The notes under the pieces: model-generated | The model's input: the letters and a program-made list of their open reading frames with translations, nothing else | The model's database searches: none | Told to the model about the DNA's origin: nothing | In this document: in pieces, positions 36,930 to 46,380 of the stretch | How the letters are laid out: the number at the start of each line of letters is the position of its first letter | Position numbering within the stretch: position 1 is the stretch's first letter | Made by a program: the position numbers and the translations under genes | Assembly (NCBI RefSeq): GCF_024129435.1 | Contig: NZ_JAMXXN010000022.1 | Coordinates: 1 to 50,417, forward strand | Direction: 5' to 3' | DNA length: 50,417 bases | DNA from: Acinetobacter lwoffii | GTDB lineage: Bacteria; Pseudomonadota; Gammaproteobacteria; Pseudomonadales; Moraxellaceae

Positions 36930-37934
36930 ATGAAAAAGGGATGTTTAATTTTATCGGCACTGGGCATTTTGGTGTCGACTTCAACTCAAGCCAGAGTGAA
37001 TGTCTGTGTTTTTGATTTACTGGGGAAATCTGGTGAGTCTTACAAACTGCTGGAGGAATGGGCGCTGGCAGCAAAAGGCTGGGGTGCCGAAATTCAGCTA
37101 AGCGCTTATCAGGATGAAGCCAAGGTCGATCAGGACGTCAAAGCCGGAAAATGTGATGCCTTCTATATGACCTCAATGCGTGCCCGGGCTTATAACAAAT
37201 TTGCTGGATCGATTGATGCAATTGGCGGCGTGCCGAATAATGACATTGCCATGAAAGCCATCAGCTATGTACTGGATAAACGCAATAGCAAACGCCTGAT
37301 CACCCAGATTGGCAAAGAAAAATTCGAAGTGGCGGGTATTGGTCAGATTGGCCCAGCCTATATTTTTGTTCGTGATCGTACTCTAAATAAACTGGAACAG
37401 GTCAAAGGCAAGAAATTTGCCGTGCTGCATTATGACTATGCGCAAAAAATCATGGTCGACCGGATTGAAGCAGTACCGGTCATGTCGGAAATTTCCAATT
37501 TTATTCGCAAGTTTAATCAGGGCGAAGTGGATATTGTCGCTGCACCGGCTTATGCATTTAAACCGCTGGAATTACAGAAAGGACTAGGCCGTCAAGGCGC
37601 AATGATTAATTTTCCGGTGATTAATGTCACTGCTGATCTGATTATTCGTCAGGAAAAGTTTCCGGCAAGCTTTGCCGCACAATCCCGAAACTGGTTTGTG
37701 AAACAGTTACCGCGCAGCTTTGCCATGGTCAAGCGCATGGAAGCTGAGATTCCAAGCAAATATATTCTGAATCTAAGCCGTGAAGATCGTGTGGCCTACC
37801 AAAAGATTCTGCGTGATGGGCGGATCGATTTAACCAAACAGGGGATTTATGATCAGGGCATGATGAACGTATTGAAACGCGCGCGTTGTACGGTAGAAAG
37901 AACCAATTTTGAATGTTCGATTGGTGGCGAATAA
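36930..37934 (+). CDS. Putative periplasmic solute-binding protein, DUF6091-like (copy 1)
   Basis: First of three tandem paralogues. The signal peptide (about MKKGCLILSALGILVSTSTQA) precedes a mature domain beginning RVNVCVFDLLGKSGE. Four cysteines are shared by all copies (VCVFDL, GKCD, RARC, FECS), suggesting two disulfides in the periplasm. The fold suggested by motifs such as KKFAVLHYDYAQKIMVDR and GEVDIVAAPAYAFKPLEL is that of TRAP/TAXI-like binding proteins. Related Acinetobacter proteins are labelled 'putative solute-binding protein'. No transporter membrane subunit is encoded nearby. The ribosome binding site is weak. The ligand is unknown. Confidence 0.8.
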   Translation: MKKGCLILSALGILVSTSTQARVNVCVFDLLGKSGESYKLLEEWALAAKGWGAEIQLSAYQDEAKVDQDVKAGKCDAFYMTSMRARAYNKFAGSIDAIGGVPNNDIAMKAISYVLDKRNSKRLITQIGKEKFEVAGIGQIGPAYIFVRDRTLNKLEQVKGKKFAVLHYDYAQKIMVDRIEAVPVMSEISNFIRKFNQGEVDIVAAPAYAFKPLELQKGLGRQGAMINFPVINVTADLIIRQEKFPASFAAQSRNWFVKQLPRSFAMVKRMEAEIPSKYILNLSREDRVAYQKILRDGRIDLTKQGIYDQGMMNVLKRARCTVERTNFECSIGGE

Positions 37935-38188
37935 ATCTGAAATCATGTATATCTTTGTAACTATATCTGGGTAAATGTAATTATAAGAAAGCAGTTTTAA
38001 ATATTAAGATATTGATATTTAAATATATATTTAAAAATAACTTAGGCAACTATTGCTGATTTATCTTTATAGGCCAAAATGCCGGTTTTAAATGGAGTAA
38101 ATGCTCTATTTTTTTTAATTAAACTTGCTTAATATTTGTCCCGTGTACGGACACTCAGCGAATAACAAGATTTCAAAGGATCACTACA

Positions 38189-39199
38189 ATGAAAAAAACA
38201 CTCTTATCATTGGCTGCATTCTCTGCATTTGGTTTTGCAAGTGCGGCGCATGCAGAAAAAGTCGATATCTGTGTGTTTGACTTACTGGGTAAATCCGGTG
38301 AGTCTTTCCAGATGGCGCAAGAATGGGCACTGGCTGCAAAAGGCTGGGGCGCAGAAATCAATCTGATTGCCCGTCAGGATGAAGCGGTTGCCGACAATGA
38401 CTTCAAGGCCGGTAAATGTGATGGTGTGTTTATGACAGCCATGCGTGCCCGTCAATACAATAAATTTGCCGGTTCTATTGATGCACTGGGCGGTGCACCA
38501 AGTAATGCCATTGCCCAGCGTGCGATCAGTTTTGCTCTGGACAAACGTAATGCAGCGAAAATGGTCAGTAATATGGGCGGCAAAAAATACGAAATTGCCG
38601 GTATTTCACCGTTGGGTTCAGCATTTATTTTTGTTCGTGACAAGAATATCAATTCGATTGAAAAAGCCGCAGGGAAGAAATTCGCCGTACTCGGCTATGA
38701 CGATGCCCAGAAAATCATGGTACAGCGCGTCGGTGCGCAGGCAGTGATCTCCGATGTTTCTAACTTTGTCGCCAAATTTAACAATGGTCAGGTGGATATG
38801 GTCGGTGCACCTGCTTATGCCTACAAGCCATTAGAAATCTATAAAGGTCTGGGTAATAACGGCGCAATGTTTAATTTCCCGGTACTGCATGTCACCTCTG
38901 ATTTTGTGATTCGTCCGGAAAAATTCCCCGCAGGTTTTGGACAGAAATCGCGTGACTGGTTTATCAAAAACCTGCCAAAGAGCATGGGGATGATCAGCCG
39001 TCTGGAAGCGGGTATTCCGTCGAAATATAAAATGAATCTGAGCGCTGAAGATAAAACCAAGTATCAGAAAATGTTACGTGATGGCCGGATGGATATGACC
39101 AAACGCGGAATCTATGATGCCAGCATGATGTCGGTCTTAAAACGTGCACGCTGTTCTGTCGATAAGGCCAACTTTGAATGTTCAATTGCTGGCGAATAA
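38189..39199 (+). CDS. Putative periplasmic solute-binding protein, DUF6091-like (copy 2)
   Basis: Second paralogue, 336 aa, and closest in sequence to copy 1: they share long blocks such as DLLGKSGES, EWALAAKGWGAEI and KFAGSIDA. The signal peptide ends in AHA (about residue 22), and the four conserved cysteines are present. An AAGGA ribosome binding site lies before the ATG. A 254-bp AT-rich gap separates it from copy 1, so each copy probably has its own promoter. A terminator follows at 39214. The ligand is unknown. Confidence 0.82.
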   Translation: MKKTLLSLAAFSAFGFASAAHAEKVDICVFDLLGKSGESFQMAQEWALAAKGWGAEINLIARQDEAVADNDFKAGKCDGVFMTAMRARQYNKFAGSIDALGGAPSNAIAQRAISFALDKRNAAKMVSNMGGKKYEIAGISPLGSAFIFVRDKNINSIEKAAGKKFAVLGYDDAQKIMVQRVGAQAVISDVSNFVAKFNNGQVDMVGAPAYAYKPLEIYKGLGNNGAMFNFPVLHVTSDFVIRPEKFPAGFGQKSRDWFIKNLPKSMGMISRLEAGIPSKYKMNLSAEDKTKYQKMLRDGRMDMTKRGIYDASMMSVLKRARCSVDKANFECSIAGE

Positions 39200-39213
39200 T
39201 CTGATTTTTAAAG

Positions 39214-39245
39214 AAAAAAGCTTAGATTGATCTAGGCTTTTTTTA
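39214..39245 (+). terminator. Terminator after solute-binding copy 2
   Basis: The hairpin arms GCTTAGAT / ATCTAGGC (one G-T pair) lie between A- and T-runs. Confidence 0.8.
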
Positions 39246-39390
39246 TGGCTGAACCAGGTCAGATCTGCCATTGTGCAGCGAATAAAATAGCTTAAGCTTG
39301 AGCTAAATATTAAATTCGCATGTTTTATATAAAAAACAATCACATGTGACTAAAACTGCAATAACAAAAACAAGCGATAAGGAAATGAGG

Positions 39391-40401
39391 ATGATGCATA
39401 GAGGATGGAAAGCACTGGCATTGGCTACGGCGACACTGGCTGTTTCAGGTCTGGCGCAAGCTAAACAGGTGATTTGCGTATTTGATCTGGTTGGTAAAAA
39501 CGGTGATGTCTATAGTGTGATGAGAGACTATCAGTTGGCGGCCAAAAATTGGGGTGCAGATGTCGAACTGCGGGTGAATACCAATGAAGCGGTGGTTGCA
39601 GAAGATTTTAAAGCTGGAAAATGTGACGGCATTAGTGTGACCGGGATGCGTGGCCGTCAGTTCAATAATTTTACCGGTTCACTCGATGCTATTGGCGCGA
39701 TTCCAGATCTGAATCTGGCAGTTAAAGTAATGCAGGGACTGGCCAGTCCGACCTTTGCCAAACATATGCTGCAAGGTAAATATGAGGTAGTCGGTGTCAT
39801 TCCTGTGGGTGATGCTTTCCTGCTGGTGAACGACCGCAGTATTAATACCGTTGCTAAAGCCGCTGGTAAAAAAATTGCCGTACTTGATTATGATGAAGCA
39901 CAAAAAATCATGGTACAGCAGGTCGGCGCACAGGCGGTGAGTGCCGATGTCACCAATTTTGGTGCCAAGTTTAACAATGGCCAGGTGGATATTATTGGTG
40001 CACCAGCAGCAGTATTTAAACCGCTGGAATTACATAAAGGCTTGGGGAGTAAAGGTGCGATTGTGAATTATCCAGTGTTGCAGGTCACAGGCAATATCAT
40101 TATCCGTCCAGATAAATTTCCGGCAGGTTACGGACAAAAATCACGTGAATGGGTGAGAAGTCAGTTACCGCGTGCCTTTGGTATTTTGGGGAAAATGAAA
40201 GCGGACATTCCAGCAAAATACTGGATGGATATTCCTGCTGCAGACAAACCGGGTTACCAGAAAATGATGCGGGATTCCCGAATTGACCTGACCAAACGCG
40301 GTGTTTATGACAAACGTATGATGAAATTGTTATGGCAATTCCGCTGCAAACAGAACCCGAAAAACTTTGAATGTGCCTTACAGGATGAGAACTACAAATA
40401 A
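39391..40401 (+). CDS. Putative periplasmic solute-binding protein, DUF6091-like (copy 3)
   Basis: Third paralogue, more diverged: CVFDLVGKNGDVY replaces the CVFDLLGKSGES of the others, and the C-terminus is FRCKQNPKNFECALQDENYK. I start at 39391, seven bases after AAGGA, which gives 336 aa, the same as copy 2, and a signal peptide ending QAK/AQA near residue 24; the frame itself opens 15 codons earlier. All four conserved cysteines remain. It lies 192 bp after copy 2, past a terminator, so it is transcribed separately. The ligand is unknown. Confidence 0.8.
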   Translation: MMHRGWKALALATATLAVSGLAQAKQVICVFDLVGKNGDVYSVMRDYQLAAKNWGADVELRVNTNEAVVAEDFKAGKCDGISVTGMRGRQFNNFTGSLDAIGAIPDLNLAVKVMQGLASPTFAKHMLQGKYEVVGVIPVGDAFLLVNDRSINTVAKAAGKKIAVLDYDEAQKIMVQQVGAQAVSADVTNFGAKFNNGQVDIIGAPAAVFKPLELHKGLGSKGAIVNYPVLQVTGNIIIRPDKFPAGYGQKSREWVRSQLPRAFGILGKMKADIPAKYWMDIPAADKPGYQKMMRDSRIDLTKRGVYDKRMMKLLWQFRCKQNPKNFECALQDENYK

Positions 40402-40522
40402 TCCTGATAAAATTACTCTGATTTGACTTTTAATCTGTAGAGACTGACCATATATTGAGTGTGCTATACTTAAATATGGTCTTTTCTTTTTAAAGACATT
40501 CCATTCAACAGAGGAATCCGCC

Positions 40523-40858
40523 ATGAATGCCCAAGCGCTTGTGCTCACCGACAATGCCGCAAATAAAGTACGCCAGTTGCGTGACAGTGAAGGTAACCAA
40601 GACTTAATGCTCCGTGTCTATGTGACCGGTGGCGGCTGTTCAGGTTTCTCTTATGGCTTTAACTTTGCGGAAAGCCAGAATGAAGATGATGCAGAATTTG
40701 CCAATGGTGATGTTAAAGTCTTAGTCGATTCATTGAGTTATCAATATCTGGTCGGTTCAGTTGTAGATTATTTAGAAGGTCTGGAAGGTTCACGTTTCGT
40801 GGTACAAAACCCGAATGCGACCACGACCTGTGGTTGTGGATCTTCATTCTCGATCTAA
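40523..40858 (+). CDS. erpA: Iron-sulfur cluster insertion protein ErpA
   Basis: A-type carrier that delivers [4Fe-4S] clusters to apoproteins such as those of isoprenoid synthesis. The 111-aa sequence has the three cluster ligands in the family arrangement: Cys39 in VTGGGCSGF, and Cys103 and Cys105 in [10 protein letters not shown] at the C-terminus. ErpA rather than IscA or SufA is preferred for the YGFNF and [12 protein letters not shown] segments and for standing outside any isc or suf cluster. An AGAGGA ribosome binding site precedes the ATG. It is monocistronic, with a terminator following. Confidence 0.94.
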   Translation: MNAQALVLTDNAANKVRQLRDSEGNQDLMLRVYVTGGGCSGFSYGFNFAESQNEDDAEFANGDVKVLVDSLSYQYLVGSVVDYLEGLEGSRFVVQNPNATTTCGCGSSFSI

Positions 40859-40867
40859 ATCCATGCA

Positions 40868-40898
40868 CAAAAAAAGTCCTCTCAATGAGGACTTTTTT
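40868..40898. terminator. Terminator between erpA and the next gene
   Basis: AAAAAAAGTCCTC / GAGGACTTTTTT hairpin between convergent genes. Confidence 0.88.
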
Positions 40899-40914
40899 AT
40901 ATCTGGAGGAAAGT

Positions 40915-41280
40915 TTAGCTATCCAGTTTTACCGCTTCAAGCAGATCAAAGATTACAGTAGTAACATCCTGACTCAACTCGCGGTTATTGAAAATTTCAT
41001 AGGCGCTAATGGTAATGTCGGTATCGCTTGGCAACAGACGCTGTTCTTCTTCGATCAGGTCATTGATCGGCAATAAAGTCTGTTTGATTTCCAGATGCAG
41101 AATATCTTTATATTCCAGATTTTCATCGTCGAGTTCAATCAGTTGTTCATTGAAATAAGGCAGCAAAATCGAATGAAGATAGGGTTGGATGTCCTCGATA
41201 TCAAAGATCTCGATATCACGGGTTTCATCAATCGTACTAATGTGGTCATTTACTTCAATTAAAATATGGTAGTAACTCAC
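40915..41280 (-). CDS. Hypothetical acidic protein, 121 aa
   Basis: I do not recognise a domain. The protein is strongly acidic (runs such as DIEIFDIEDIQ and ELDDENLEYKD) and soluble, with no signal peptide. I choose a GTG start at 41280 (VSYYHILIEVND): GGAG lies six bases upstream, while the ATG 12 codons earlier has no ribosome binding site and those twelve residues lie over the ribosome-binding region. It is convergent with erpA and shares the terminator. Its 5' end faces the metalloprotease gene, whose stop lies 117 bp upstream on the same strand. Confidence 0.65.
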   Translation of the reverse strand: MSYYHILIEVNDHISTIDETRDIEIFDIEDIQPYLHSILLPYFNEQLIELDDENLEYKDILHLEIKQTLLPINDLIEEEQRLLPSDTDITISAYEIFNNRELSQDVTTVIFDLLEAVKLDS

Positions 41281-41397
41281 ACGAATCTCCAAAGATGGCC
41301 TGAACAATGTAGCCAATCACAATAACATGAAATCAGAATAGAGTGTTTTTTATAATACTTATACACTTAATTTAATTAAGGGATTTGAGCTGATCAC

Positions 41398-42306
41398 TTA
41401 ACGGTTATAAAGCAAGGTCTTGTCTGCAGGTCGTAGCTGAAAATGTTGCAGATTCTGTTTACCCAGCACCGGATACATCAGTGCTTCCGGGTCATTATGG
41501 TGATACAGACCCAAGGCATGTCCGAGTTCATGTGCCAGAGTCAGGCGGAGGTCATCTTCTGCATCAAACTGATAAATCTGAATTTGATTGCCCATAAACA
41601 CGCCTTTATGAAATTCGCGGGCAGGGAAACGCTGTTGGGCTTGAATGATATTCTGTTGATGGTTTTGCAGACCATGTTGATGTATGGAAACATTCATATT
41701 AAAGGAACTTTGCTGTTCCTGCAGGTACTGAAGTTCCCGTTGAAAACTTTCCGATTTGCGCTGTAAAGCCAAAACCTCATATTCAATCTGCTCATGTTCA
41801 TAAGCAGATAAATTTGGCTGACGGCGTCGTTGCTGTAAGGCCTGAAATTCACTATTCATCTGATCTCTTTGCTGGATCAGGCGTTGCTGCTGACTTTCCA
41901 GATGCTGATGGGATGCTTCCAGATTTTTGACCTGACGTTGATACTTGGCGTCATCTGCCAGCAACTGTTTTTCGACTTTCTTCAAGGCATCATAGTCTTG
42001 CTGGCGTTGATCATAGATCAGGTGAATACTCAGCCTGGCATTTTCATCATAGACCATCAAATCATCACGATTGCTTCCCTGATGCCAGATTTCGATCGCT
42101 TCCTTGCTCAGTTGAATGACCTGATCTTTACTTAGTCCAAAGCCTGAATCGACCTGATCAATCCGGAAACGTAAGCGTGTATCGAAAGGATGCGTCAAGC
42201 GATCAGCCAGCGAGTTATAGCGCAGTTGAGGATGGGTTTGGGCCTGCATATGTAGATAGGCAGACATGATCAATCCCACTACGAGCAGACAGAGCAGAAG
42301 ACGCAT
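41398..42306 (-). CDS. Matrixin-like zinc metalloprotease with coiled-coil insertion
   Basis: Predicted membrane-anchored or exported protease of 302 aa. An N-terminal hydrophobic segment (1-17) is followed by a matrixin-type first half (about 28-105, RLRFRIDQVDSGFGLSKDQV and ALSIHLIYD-like strands). A long Gln/Glu/Arg-rich coiled coil covers about 105-225. The zinc site HELGHALGLYH is at 259-269, with the Met-turn ALMYPV at 276-281. HExxHxxGxxH plus a Met-turn is the metzincin hallmark. A coiled coil splitting the domain is unusual. The substrate is unknown. It lies 70 bp downstream of the OXA gene on the same strand, and both products are envelope proteins. Confidence 0.85.
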   Translation of the reverse strand: MRLLLCLLVVGLIMSAYLHMQAQTHPQLRYNSLADRLTHPFDTRLRFRIDQVDSGFGLSKDQVIQLSKEAIEIWHQGSNRDDLMVYDENARLSIHLIYDQRQQDYDALKKVEKQLLADDAKYQRQVKNLEASHQHLESQQQRLIQQRDQMNSEFQALQQRRRQPNLSAYEHEQIEYEVLALQRKSESFQRELQYLQEQQSSFNMNVSIHQHGLQNHQQNIIQAQQRFPAREFHKGVFMGNQIQIYQFDAEDDLRLTLAHELGHALGLYHHNDPEALMYPVLGKQNLQHFQLRPADKTLLYNR

Positions 42307-42376
42307 ATTTTTTATTTAAATGTCTATTTTTTAAAAATATAGCTTAATTTTAATGCCTTTCCCATGCTTATTTGCA

Positions 42377-43207
42377 TCATCCTTCAGCTTTTGGATAAAG
42401 CCCTAATTCGGCCAAAGCCTGCTGCAAAATTTCAAGGCGGATCGCCGGATCTATACCATTTTGCATCTGCATATTGAGTGAAAATGCCACGATTTCAGCC
42501 TGCGGTGTTTCAACCCAGCCGGTGAGCCAGCCGACTTGCGGTTCCACATCCATGCCCCAACCGGATTTGACATATAGTCGATAAGCTTTCCGCTCCTGTA
42601 AAAATAACATGGCTTTGACTTGTTGCTGGACTTGAGGATCAAAGGCCAGTTGCTCTCGGGCCAACACAGAAACAAATTGGACTTCCTGTTTTGGAGTAAC
42701 TTTCAAAGGGCCTACCAACCAGAAGTTATCGACCTGTTGACCAATCTGCTGATTACCAAATTGGATGCGTTGTACTTCCTGTTGCATCAGTTCAAGGCCA
42801 ATACGACGTGCCAGTTCCTGATAAACGGGTACAGCAGACGCTTGCATGGCTTGGCCGAGAGTCATGTCTTTTTCCCAAGCTGAAAAACTGCGTTTCTTGC
42901 CATCCCATTTAAAAATTTCATTGGTTGTAGCTTTGCCATGTTGCAGGCCAATCAGGGCATTGAGCATTTTAAAAGTAGAAGCAGGAACATATTCGGTATT
43001 TGCACGACTTAAATCATTACCATAGACCTGTATCTGTTGACCACGCTGAATCCCTAAAACGCCAGAGCTTTGCGCCTGATCAAATAATTGGGCAATGGTT
43101 TGGGTAGATTGAGTTGAAGTGATCTGAGATGGGGAAGATGAAACGGGCAGGCTACACGCTGTCAGGCTCAAGCAACTCAGTAAAGGCAGAAAAATCAGAA
43201 TTTTCAT
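42377..43207 (-). CDS. Class D beta-lactamase, OXA-134/OXA-235-like
   Basis: Serine beta-lactamase of 276 aa, exported by a signal peptide that includes a lipobox-like LTAC (Cys18). All class D motifs are present: STFK at 77-80 (nucleophile Ser77, carboxylated Lys80), SAV at 124-126, FGN at 150-152 and KSG at 214-216. FGN instead of YGN is shared with the OXA-23 and OXA-24/40 carbapenem-hydrolysing groups. The whole sequence is very like what I recall of OXA-134, intrinsic to A. lwoffii, and of OXA-235 of A. schindleri. No insertion sequence or strong promoter lies upstream, so expression is probably low. Confidence 0.93.
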   Translation of the reverse strand: MKILIFLPLLSCLSLTACSLPVSSSPSQITSTQSTQTIAQLFDQAQSSGVLGIQRGQQIQVYGNDLSRANTEYVPASTFKMLNALIGLQHGKATTNEIFKWDGKKRSFSAWEKDMTLGQAMQASAVPVYQELARRIGLELMQQEVQRIQFGNQQIGQQVDNFWLVGPLKVTPKQEVQFVSVLAREQLAFDPQVQQQVKAMLFLQERKAYRLYVKSGWGMDVEPQVGWLTGWVETPQAEIVAFSLNMQMQNGIDPAIRLEILQQALAELGLYPKAEG

Positions 43208-43307
43208 GAGTTTAGGGTATTTTAATGTTTGATTTAACTTAAACAGCTTTTCCTGAAAATACGATCAAATTTTGGTAATTTTTATTTTATTCCTTCAAGT
43301 TGAGACA

Positions 43308-43338
43308 TAAAAAAACCGCGCTTTCGCGCGGTTTTTTC
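43308..43338 (-). terminator. dnaK terminator
   Basis: AAAAAACCGCGC / GCGCGGTTTTTT hairpin just past the dnaK stop. Confidence 0.9.
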
Positions 43339-43353
43339 AGTTAAAGCGACAAA

Positions 43354-45294
43354 TTATTTCTTGTCATCTTTTACTTCAGTGAACTCAGCATCTACAACGC
43401 CGTCGTCCGCTTTTTGAGATTGACCTTCGCCACCTTGGAATGCATTCGGGTCAAAACCTTGCGCACCGCCTTGGCCTTGAGCTGCTTCATATGCACGTTG
43501 TGTAATTGGCATGATGATGTTTTGCAGCGCTTCAGTTTTCGCTTTGATGTCTTCAACGTCATTTTCTTTGGTTGAAGCTTCAAGCTCAGAAACCGCAGTT
43601 TCGATTGCAGTTTTTTCGTCTGCAGTCACTTGTTCACCAAGATCTTTCACTGCTTTTTGTGAAGAAGCAACTAAAGCATCCGCTTCGTTACGTGCTTTTG
43701 CAAGCTCTTCAAACTTACGGTCTTCTTCAGCATTTGCTTCAGCATCTTTGATCATTGCTTCGATTTCAGCATCAGACAAACCTGAGTTTGCTTTAATCTG
43801 GATCGATTGCTCTTTACCAGTGCTCTTGTCTTTCGCAGATACTTTCAAGATACCATCAGCGTTGATGTCGAAAGACACTTCAATTTGTGGCACACCACGT
43901 GGAGCAGGTGGAATGTCACCTAACTGGAAGTTACCCAACAGTTTGTTTTGCTGCGCCATTTTACGTTCACCTTGGTAAACTGAAATGTCTACAGCAGGCT
44001 GGTTGTCCGCAGCGGTTGAGAACACTTGAGATTTCTTCGCAGGAATCGTGGTGTTTTTCTCGATGATTGCAGTCAACACGCCGCCCATGGTTTCAATACC
44101 AAGTGTCAACGGAGTTACGTCAAGTAGAAGTACGTCAGTTTTGTCACCTGAAAGTACCGCACCTTGAATCGCAGCACCCATGGCGACTGCTTCGTCAGGG
44201 TTTACGTCTTTACGTGGCTCTTTACCGAAGAACTCTTGAACCTTCTGTTGAACCATTGGCATACGTGATTGACCACCCACTAGGATCACGTCAGAGATGT
44301 CAGAAGTCGAAAGACCAGCATCTTTAAGCGCAATACGGCAAGGCTCAATGGTACGCGCAACCAGGTCAGCAACCAGACCTTCTAATTTTGCACGTGTTAC
44401 GTTGATCACTAAGTGTTTAGGACCAGTCGCATCAGCAGTGATGTATGGAAGGTTGATTTCAGTTGCATTTGAAGATGAAAGTTCGATCTTCGCTTTCTCA
44501 GCAGCTTCTTTTAAACGCTGTAACGCCAGTGGATCTTGTTTCAGGTTAAAGTTTTGTTCTTTCTTGAACTCTTCAACCAGGAACTCGATTAACGCGTTAT
44601 CGAAGTCTTCACCACCTAGGAATGTGTCACCGTTAGTCGACAATACTTCGATTTGCTGGTCACCATCAAGGTCAGCAATTTCAATGATTGAAACGTCGAA
44701 AGTACCACCACCCAAGTCGTAAACCGCGATTTTACGGTCGCCTTCTTTTTTGTCCATACCGAACGCAAGTGCTGCAGCAGTTGGCTCGTTGATGATACGT
44801 TTAACTTCTAAACCTGCAATTTTACCTGCATCTTTAGTTGCTTGACGTTGTGCATCGTTGAAGTAAGCAGGAACAGTAATAACAGCTTCAGTTACGGTTT
44901 CGCCCAGGTAATCTTCAGCAGTTTTCTTCATCTTTTTCAAGATTTCAGCAGAAACCTGTTGTGGCGCCAATTTTTTGTCGTTGACATCAACCCAAGCATC
45001 ACCGTTGTCTGCTTTGATGATTTTGTAAGGAACTAAACCGATATCTTTTTGTACCGCTTGGTCTTCATAACGACGACCGATGAGACGTTTGATCGCGAAC
45101 AATGTGTTTTTCGGATTTGTTACTGCTTGACGCTTTGCAGATTGACCTACCAGAATTTCGCCATCTTTATAGGCAATAATAGATGGAGTGGTACGTGCGC
45201 CTTCAGCGTTTTCGATTACTTTAACTTTGTCGCCTTCAAGTACTGCAACACATGAGTTTGTAGTACCTAAGTCAATACCAATGATTTTAGCCAT
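43354..45294 (-). CDS. dnaK: Chaperone protein DnaK
   Basis: Hsp70 chaperone, cytoplasmic, working with DnaJ and GrpE. The N-terminal ATPase carries [47 protein letters not shown] and [11 protein letters not shown]. The interdomain linker is [16 protein letters not shown], followed by the substrate-binding domain and a Gly/Gln-rich lid tail ending in the usual EF.EV..KK form. The length of 646 aa is normal. It follows grpE by 118 bp on the same strand, with its own sigma-32-like promoter in the gap. dnaJ is not in the window. Confidence 0.98.
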   Translation of the reverse strand: MAKIIGIDLGTTNSCVAVLEGDKVKVIENAEGARTTPSIIAYKDGEILVGQSAKRQAVTNPKNTLFAIKRLIGRRYEDQAVQKDIGLVPYKIIKADNGDAWVDVNDKKLAPQQVSAEILKKMKKTAEDYLGETVTEAVITVPAYFNDAQRQATKDAGKIAGLEVKRIINEPTAAALAFGMDKKEGDRKIAVYDLGGGTFDVSIIEIADLDGDQQIEVLSTNGDTFLGGEDFDNALIEFLVEEFKKEQNFNLKQDPLALQRLKEAAEKAKIELSSSNATEINLPYITADATGPKHLVINVTRAKLEGLVADLVARTIEPCRIALKDAGLSTSDISDVILVGGQSRMPMVQQKVQEFFGKEPRKDVNPDEAVAMGAAIQGAVLSGDKTDVLLLDVTPLTLGIETMGGVLTAIIEKNTTIPAKKSQVFSTAADNQPAVDISVYQGERKMAQQNKLLGNFQLGDIPPAPRGVPQIEVSFDINADGILKVSAKDKSTGKEQSIQIKANSGLSDAEIEAMIKDAEANAEEDRKFEELAKARNEADALVASSQKAVKDLGEQVTADEKTAIETAVSELEASTKENDVEDIKAKTEALQNIIMPITQRAYEAAQGQGGAQGFDPNAFQGGEGQSQKADDGVVDAEFTEVKDDKK

Positions 45295-45341
45295 TTGGAT
45301 GTTTCCTCTAAAATTTTTTTGTGATTTACACTTGTTATCCG

Positions 45342-45369
45342 ATATGAGAGCCGTTCGATTTTTTTCAAG
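45342..45369 (-). promoter_or_regulatory. Sigma-32-like heat-shock promoter for dnaK
   Basis: On the minus strand CTTGAAA (45363-45369) is a perfect sigma-32 -35 element. TCTCATAT (45342-45349) sits 13 bases downstream as a fair match to the CCCCATNT -10. Confidence 0.65.
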
Positions 45370-45412
45370 TAAATTTTTTGAAAAATTTCACAAACTCCCG
45401 AAATTATTTGGC

Positions 45413-45961
45413 TTAAGCGCCGACCATCACCATAGCAGGACGCAATAAGCGACTGTTGAGCGTGTAGCCCTTTTGCAAAACAGTCCCAATTTCATTGGCT
45501 TTGGCATTTGGATCAATCCCGACTGCCTGGTGCAGGTCAGCATTGAAACCGTTGTTGGTGTCTACTGCCACAACCCCAAATTTTTCTAAAGTATGCAATA
45601 AAGATTTAAGGGTCAGTTCAACGCCTTCACGCAATGGTGTTTGCTCTTCACCTGCAGCCACAATGGCACGCTCCAGATTGTCGACTGTTTCTAGAAGCTC
45701 TTTAGAGAACTTTTCTAGAACCGTATCTTTATGCTTTTCAGATTCACGCTGAATACGTTCCACACTCTTTTGTGCTTCGTATACTGCATTGGCGGTACGG
45801 GCTTTTTCTAACTTCAAGTCACCTTCAAGCTGCGCAATCTGCTCTTGTAAAGACTCAACGGAAACTTCAGCCTGCTCGGTTTCAGCTTGAGTTTGCGCTG
45901 TATCTTGTTCCGCTTGCTCTTGCTCAAGTTGTTGAGCTTGCTCGTTTTGCTCAGTCGCCAT
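45413..45961 (-). CDS. grpE: Nucleotide exchange factor GrpE
   Basis: Releases ADP from DnaK. The 182-aa protein has a long acidic, Gln-rich N-terminal tail (about 1-40), a coiled-coil dimerisation helix (about 40-100) and the GrpE core containing LDNLERA-like [11 protein letters not shown] and the C-terminal signature [23 protein letters not shown] start at 45961 ([11 protein letters not shown]), where GGAG lies eight bases upstream; the frame opens 11 codons earlier. It is upstream of dnaK, with a sigma-32-like promoter 110 bp before its start. Confidence 0.96.
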   Translation of the reverse strand: MATEQNEQAQQLEQEQAEQDTAQTQAETEQAEVSVESLQEQIAQLEGDLKLEKARTANAVYEAQKSVERIQRESEKHKDTVLEKFSKELLETVDNLERAIVAAGEEQTPLREGVELTLKSLLHTLEKFGVVAVDTNNGFNADLHQAVGIDPNAKANEIGTVLQKGYTLNSRLLRPAMVMVGA

Positions 45962-46070
45962 TGATTTACTCCGTTTAAATGGGTTCTTAAACATGTACAG
46001 TCCTTAGGCCTCAGTGTTCACTGCGTTTATGCTGAACTGCCATGGTTGTGAAGTTCTTGATTACCTAAAG

Positions 46071-46098
46071 AAATCGGGGCTGGGTGTAAAAATTCAAG
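46071..46098 (-). promoter_or_regulatory. Sigma-32-like heat-shock promoter for grpE
   Basis: On the minus strand CTTGAAT (46092-46098) is followed after 12 bases by CCCCGATTT (46071-46079), a strong match to the sigma-32 consensus CTTGAAA / CCCCATNT. Confidence 0.78.
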
Positions 46099-46380
46099 CG
46101 TCGACCCAGATTAAATTTAAGATTTATGCAAAATACTGAATCCAGCGGACAGCAGAACGAGCTATTCAAAACATAACAGCAGGATGGGATGAGAATAAAA
46201 TACACTGGTATCAGCAGGGATCAATCCAGATTTTGAGCTGAATAGATTTAATTTTCGACTAAATCCAAGAATTAATTATTTGAAAATCAATATAAAAAAT
46301 GAGTAATCGTATTTTTGAATTAAATTAATAATTTTAATCCGTTTTAAGTATGGGTAAAAAAAATGCATCATACTTCTATT
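46099..46380. other. Gene-free stretch upstream of grpE
   Basis: AT-rich, with no reading frame. Its right end must carry the promoter for the candidate RNA starting near 46381, but no convincing -35/-10 pair was found (the best -10 is CATACT at 46369-46374). Confidence 0.45.

Noticed and set aside
43511..43978. 155-codon plus-strand frame antisense to dnaK
   Set aside because: Ser/Ala-rich shadow generated by dnaK codon bias, a common artefact opposite this gene.
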